From: Bradyrhizobium sp. dw_78
GTDB taxonomy: Bacteria; Pseudomonadota; Alphaproteobacteria; Rhizobiales; Xanthobacteraceae
Length of the DNA: 64,000 nt
Assembly (NCBI RefSeq): GCF_018449525.1
Contig: NZ_JAAVUS010000001.1
Location: 682,001 to 746,000, forward strand
Direction: 5' to 3'
Made by a program: the position numbers and the translations under genes. Below the pieces are notes generated by a model that saw only the letters and a list, made by a program, of their open reading frames with translations, had not been told where the DNA came from and made no database searches. Positions 60,417-64,000 of the stretch are shown one piece after another. Position 1 is the first letter of the stretch. Every line of letters starts with the position of its first letter.

Positions 60417-61532
60417 ATGTCAGATAACTTTATTCCGATTTCGAAACCGTTCATTGGGTCGCGCGAGAAAGAGCTCGTGCTCGACGCGCTCGATTCCGGT
60501 TGGGTGTCGTCGATCGGAAAATATATCGACGAGTTCGAGGCCAATTTTGCCCGCTATTGCGGGACCGATTATGCGCTCGCGGTCAGCAACGGCACGACCG
60601 GGCTTCACCTCGCGCTTGCGGCGCTCGGGCTGAAGCCGGGCGACGAGGTGATCGTTCCCGACCTGACCTTCGTCGCGACCGCGAACGCCGTGGCTTACAC
60701 CGGCGCGACGCCGGTGCTCGCCGATATCGACACCGATACACTCTGCATCGATCCTGCCTCGGTCAAATCGCTGGTATCGGCGCGCACCAGGGCAATCATT
60801 CCGGTGCATCTTTATGGCCATCCGGCCGACATGGACGCCTTGATGGAAATCGGCGATGCGCACGGTATTGCCGTGATCGAGGACGCGGCCGAAGCGCATG
60901 GTGCCGAATACAAGGGCCGCCGCGTCGGCGGGCTCGGTAAATGCGGGGTGTTCAGCTTTTACGGCAACAAGGTCATCACGACCGGCGAAGGCGGCATGCT
61001 GACCACCAACGACCGGGATTTTTATGCGCGCGCCAAGCGGTTGCGGGATCACGCCATGAGCCCGCAGCGGCGCTACTTCCACGAGGAGCGCGGATACAAC
61101 TATCGCATCACCAATCTGCAGGCGGCGCTCGGCGTCGCGCAGCTCGAGCGCATCGATGATTTTCTCGGCCGCAGGGCGGAGATCATGGACTGGTACAACG
61201 CCGAGATTGCGACCTCGGACCGGGTCCGGCTCAACCGGGTGAAGAACTGGGCGAAGAGCGCGTTCTGGATGATCTGCCTCGAGGTCGACGGGCTGGATGA
61301 AGCGGGCCGGGACAAGCTCATGCAGGCGCTGAAAGCGCGCGGCATCGATACCCGCCCATATTTCTGCACGATGTCCTCGCTGCCCATGTACGCGCAGCAC
61401 CCGCTCCCGGTCGCTGCCCGCAAGGCGCAGACCGGTCTTAACCTGCCGTCTTATTATGAATTGACGAAGCAGGATGTGCAGCGGATCGGTGCCGAGGTGA
61501 ACGACATCCTCAAGGAAATGCGCGCTTCATGA
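60417..61532 (+). CDS. DegT/DnrJ/EryC1/StrS sugar aminotransferase (perosamine synthetase-like)
   Basis: A 371-residue PLP aminotransferase acting on nucleotide-linked ketosugars. IPISKPFIGSREKELVLDALDSGWVSSIGKYIDEFE is the typical start of the perosamine/RfbE type, followed by SNGTTGLHLALAALG, EDAAEAHGAEYKGRRVG and the PLP lysine in FSFYGNKVITTGEGGM. It makes an aminosugar for the surface glycan, perhaps GDP-perosamine. The ATG at 60417 is preferred; an in-frame start at 60324 lies within the preceding gene. Confidence 0.86.
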   Translation: MSDNFIPISKPFIGSREKELVLDALDSGWVSSIGKYIDEFEANFARYCGTDYALAVSNGTTGLHLALAALGLKPGDEVIVPDLTFVATANAVAYTGATPVLADIDTDTLCIDPASVKSLVSARTRAIIPVHLYGHPADMDALMEIGDAHGIAVIEDAAEAHGAEYKGRRVGGLGKCGVFSFYGNKVITTGEGGMLTTNDRDFYARAKRLRDHAMSPQRRYFHEERGYNYRITNLQAALGVAQLERIDDFLGRRAEIMDWYNAEIATSDRVRLNRVKNWAKSAFWMICLEVDGLDEAGRDKLMQALKARGIDTRPYFCTMSSLPMYAQHPLPVAARKAQTGLNLPSYYELTKQDVQRIGAEVNDILKEMRAS

Positions 61533-61566
61533 TCGACGCGGCGAACGCCACCTCTGAGTTTCGCCA

Positions 61567-62679
61567 TTGACCAGGCTCGGCGTGATCGCGCTCGCCGGAA
61601 CCGATAACGGCGGGACCTATCAATACACGCTGTCGATGTTGCAGGCGCTGCGTCATACCAGCGGCTTCGACATCACGCTGTATGGCGATCCGGCCAATCC
61701 GGATTTTGTCGCGTTGGGCTATCCGATCCGCGCTTTCACCGAGCCGCGTGGCCGGCAGATCGCTTCGCTCGCAGCCCGCAGCATGCATATCGGTCTGCCC
61801 GATCCCTTCGTTTCCGAGGATATCCTGCTGGCGCCGATTTATTCGCTGTCGTTGCTGCACACGTCAAAGCCGTTCGCGTTCACGCTGCATGATCTCCAGG
61901 AAAACTATTACCCGGAGAATTTTTCACGCTGGACGCGGTTCTGGCGGCGTCAGGTTTACGCGCATCTGCTGGCGCGAGCGCAGCGTGTGATCTGCGAATC
62001 CAGTTATGTCAAGAACGACATCATGCGTTTTTTTGACGTGCCCGAGCAGCACACCGCCGTGATCACGGCGCCTCCATTGCGGCAGTTTCTCGCCGACCAA
62101 AGCACAGAGCGCTTGCAGGAGACGCGGCTACGGCTGCGCTTGCCGGAGAAATTCCTGTTTTATCCGGCGCAATTCTGGGCTCACAAAAATCATCTGCGCC
62201 TGATCGAGGCTTTCCGTGAGGTCGCCGATGAAGCTCCCGACCTGAAGCTGGTTCTGACCGGCAAGCAGCGCGACGAATATGAAACGGTGATGGACGCGAT
62301 CGCGAAGTCCGGCTTGGGCGGGAAGGTGATCCATCTCGGTTACGTGGCGCAGGAGGATCTTCAGTCGATTTACAGGATGGCGACGGCGCTGGTCATGCCG
62401 TCACTGTTCGAGAGCGTCAGCATTCCGATCTATGAGGCGTTCCAGGTCGGCACCCCCGTGGCGGCCTCCGGCATCCTTGCCATCCCCGAGCAGGTCGGCG
62501 ACGCTGGTCTGTTGTTCGATCCGACCTCGGTCAGTTCGATCAGGGATGCGATCCTGAAAATTATCCGCGATCCGGAAGGCGCACGGCAATTCGGACAGAG
62601 GGGGCGGGAAAGGATGCTGGCGATGACGCCGGAGCATTACGGGGCCGAGTTGCAGAATCTGCTGCGCGAATTGCGATAG
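61567..62679 (+). CDS. Glycosyltransferase family 1 (GT4-type)
   Basis: A 370-residue GT-B transferase: the glycine-rich start GVIALAGTDNGGTYQYTLSMLQAL, the acceptor-side HDLQENYYPENFS, and the donor domain with YPAQFWAHKNHLRLIEAF, GYVAQEDLQSIYRMATALVMPSLFESVSIPIYEAFQVGTPVAAS, in which the E-x7-E motif is present (ES...YEAF). The start is TTG. It probably adds a sugar to the repeat unit of the surface polysaccharide. Confidence 0.83.
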   Translation: MTRLGVIALAGTDNGGTYQYTLSMLQALRHTSGFDITLYGDPANPDFVALGYPIRAFTEPRGRQIASLAARSMHIGLPDPFVSEDILLAPIYSLSLLHTSKPFAFTLHDLQENYYPENFSRWTRFWRRQVYAHLLARAQRVICESSYVKNDIMRFFDVPEQHTAVITAPPLRQFLADQSTERLQETRLRLRLPEKFLFYPAQFWAHKNHLRLIEAFREVADEAPDLKLVLTGKQRDEYETVMDAIAKSGLGGKVIHLGYVAQEDLQSIYRMATALVMPSLFESVSIPIYEAFQVGTPVAASGILAIPEQVGDAGLLFDPTSVSSIRDAILKIIRDPEGARQFGQRGRERMLAMTPEHYGAELQNLLRELR

Positions 62680-62830
62680 CTGTTCTGTACCGCCTTTGCT
62701 TCTGTCTTGATCTTCAAGGGCTTTTCTTAATATAGAAGCCGGGCCGTCTCCGGTGTCTCGTGTTGTCAGTTAGAGGGATGCATTCGTTCGATGCGGGCAG
62801 GCGCGTTGCGGACATAAAATGGGGACGTCT

Positions 62831-63493
62831 ATGAATAGAGCGCAGCAGGATTCGTCGGAGGTATTTGTTCATCCGACGGCCGTCGTTGAGGACGGCGCCA
62901 AGGTCGGGAGTTACACCAAAATCTGGTATTTTTCCCATGTCGCGCTGGGCGCCGTGATTGGTGAAAATTGCAGCCTTGGCCAAAACACCTATGTCGAACG
63001 CAACGCTATCGTCGGCAACGGGTGCAGGTTGGGAAATTCCGTATCGATCTTTTCACACGTGGAGCTGGAAGACTTCGTCTTCTGCGCGCCCTACATGGTT
63101 TTTACGCATATTTCCTTTCCTCGCGCTGCAGTCAACCGGCACGCGGTTTTCAAGAAGACGCTGGTGAAGACCGGAACGACGCTCGGCGCGAATTCGACGG
63201 TTGTGCCGGATATCACGTGCGGTGTAGGTACGTTCCTTGCGGCGGGAGCGACCCTCACCAAAAGCTCAAAGGACTGGTCGATGATGGTGGGAACGCCAGC
63301 CCGGCAGGTCGGTTGGGTAAGCGCTTTTGGTGAAAAAATCGACTTGCCGCTGTCGGGGACGGGCGAGTGGCGCTGTCAGCATACCGGCGATGTCTATGTT
63401 CTGAGCGGCTCCAAACTCATCAGGCATCCCGGCCCGAAAGATATTTTAACATATATTCGCGGCGAACGGCTTGAGAGAATGAAAGTTGTCTGA
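62831..63493 (+). CDS. Hexapeptide-repeat N-acetyltransferase (WbpD/WlbB-like)
   Basis: A 220-residue left-handed beta-helix acyltransferase: VFVHPTAVVEDGAKVGSYTKIWYFSHVALGAVIGENCSLGQNTYVERN, the family start of the WbpD/WlbB group that acetylates 3-amino sugars on UDP, then hexapeptide turns NGCRLGNSVSIFSHVEL and a C-terminal part (GEWRCQHTGDVY). With the nearby sugar aminotransferase it could complete a diacetamido or acetamido sugar. ATG at 62831 follows GGGGAC; an ATG four codons earlier is also open. Confidence 0.82.
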   Translation: MNRAQQDSSEVFVHPTAVVEDGAKVGSYTKIWYFSHVALGAVIGENCSLGQNTYVERNAIVGNGCRLGNSVSIFSHVELEDFVFCAPYMVFTHISFPRAAVNRHAVFKKTLVKTGTTLGANSTVVPDITCGVGTFLAAGATLTKSSKDWSMMVGTPARQVGWVSAFGEKIDLPLSGTGEWRCQHTGDVYVLSGSKLIRHPGPKDILTYIRGERLERMKVV

Positions 63494-63585
63494 GAGACGG
63501 CGTGGTATCGCTCGCTATCGCGACGGTGTTTTGAGGATGCGGTAGCAGAGCACGGTCCGCGTGAACCGGCTGGGCCTTATGCCGC

Positions 63586-64000
63586 TTACGCTTCCATTTC
63601 TTCGCTGTCCCGAAAAATCGCGCGTGGCGTAACGTACCACAGCAAGAAAAGTATCGCTGCGCCGTGCGTCAACAATACAGTCGTAAGCGGTACGTTAAGA
63701 AGCGCCTGGGGCAGCAACGCTCCCGAGATCAGGACAAAGCGCGGCGACAGGCCGGCTGACAATCGGTTGCCGAAAGCTATCACAAGCCCGCAGACCAAGG
63801 CCGACAGCGGCGCGAAAATCAGGCCTACCGACGCGATGCCTTCCGTTGCGAACAGCGATGCGTTGATGTTGCCGAAGCCATAGGTGTGCTCCATCACCAC
63901 CGAGAGCGGGTCCTGGTACGGGCAATGCGTGAGCGTTTTCAGGAATGATATCTGGCAGAAATAGGTGAGGGGGCGAGTTGAAAAGAAGTGGTTGTAGATA
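63586..64000 (-). CDS. Polymerase-like membrane protein, C-terminal part, runs off the window
   Basis: On the minus strand the frame continues without a stop to the window edge, so only the C-terminal 137 or so residues are seen. The visible part starts with a periplasmic-loop-like stretch (HFFSTRPLTYFCQISFLKTL), continues HTYGFGNINASLFATEGIASVG and then two or three membrane segments. GNINASLFATEGIASVGL resembles O-antigen/polysaccharide polymerase (Wzy-type) proteins, and the location fits, but no firm family assignment is possible from this fragment. Confidence 0.55.
   Translation of the reverse strand, partial: IYNHFFSTRPLTYFCQISFLKTLTHCPYQDPLSVVMEHTYGFGNINASLFATEGIASVGLIFAPLSALVCGLVIAFGNRLSAGLSPRFVLISGALLPQALLNVPLTTVLLTHGAAILFLLWYVTPRAIFRDSEEMEA

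Noticed and set aside
1..64000. tRNA, rRNA, CRISPR arrays, insertion sequences and classic riboswitches
   Set aside because: No cloverleaf-like or rRNA segments, no regularly spaced repeats, no transposase frame with terminal repeats and no recognisable riboswitch core were found by reading; a covariance-model search could still find small RNAs I cannot see.

Overview
The window looks like chromosomal DNA from a high-GC alphaproteobacterium of the Bradyrhizobium/Rhodopseudomonas type. I infer this from the codon style, from the metabolic content (sox genes, tripartite tricarboxylate transporters, Bug-type binding proteins, CoA-transferase, serine-glyoxylate aminotransferase) and from a roughly 90-bp dispersed repeat present three times (29343, 32320, 47551). 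I see no tRNA, rRNA, CRISPR array or intact insertion sequence.

Layout. 0-11.4 kb holds soxC-soxD, a decayed glnK in front of amtB, an M20 peptidase, aqpZ, kup and an atypical Nramp transporter. 11.4-22.6 kb is the most unusual part. A fatty-acid desaturase is followed by an MBOAT acyltransferase and an SGNH-like partner, which converge on a fatty acyl-AMP ligase (FAAL) and its acyl carrier protein. Together these supply every functional class of a Dlt-type surface acylation machine, but built on a fatty acyl ligase. After a small prophage relic, which includes a terminase fused by deletion to an unrelated membrane tail, a second MBOAT/SGNH pair follows. Two homologous short non-coding units with GNRA-capped terminator hairpins lie in the gap at 17.5-17.9 kb.

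22.6-34.2 kb holds an ABC importer operon ending in a GpdQ-like phosphodiesterase, a Crp/Fnr regulator, two cyclase-family hydrolases, a stand-alone lpxD, and an operon of two solute-binding proteins. 34.4-48.8 kb is a catabolic region: a molybdopterin oxidoreductase, two enoyl-CoA hydratases, a GntR-controlled GlcD/GlcF-type oxidoreductase with a GlcG-like protein, two close serine-glyoxylate aminotransferase paralogues, an MFS transporter and a TctC-type binding protein. 48.9-57.3 kb has a LysR/quinone-oxidoreductase pair, then a class II aldolase divergent from mtnP-mtnA (apparently a DHAP shunt for methylthioadenosine and 5'-deoxyadenosine), then tctB-tctA and a CoA-transferase. 57.6-64 kb is the start of a surface-polysaccharide cluster: flippase, glycosyltransferases, sugar aminotransferase, hexapeptide acetyltransferase and the C-terminal end of a polymerase-like membrane protein that runs off the window.

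How parts may fit together (inference). Surface chemistry recurs: acylation modules at 12-22 kb, an extra LpxD at 31 kb and the glycan cluster at 57-64 kb. Transport-plus-catabolism modules fill the rest. Functions come from reading motifs in the translations; no database search was possible.
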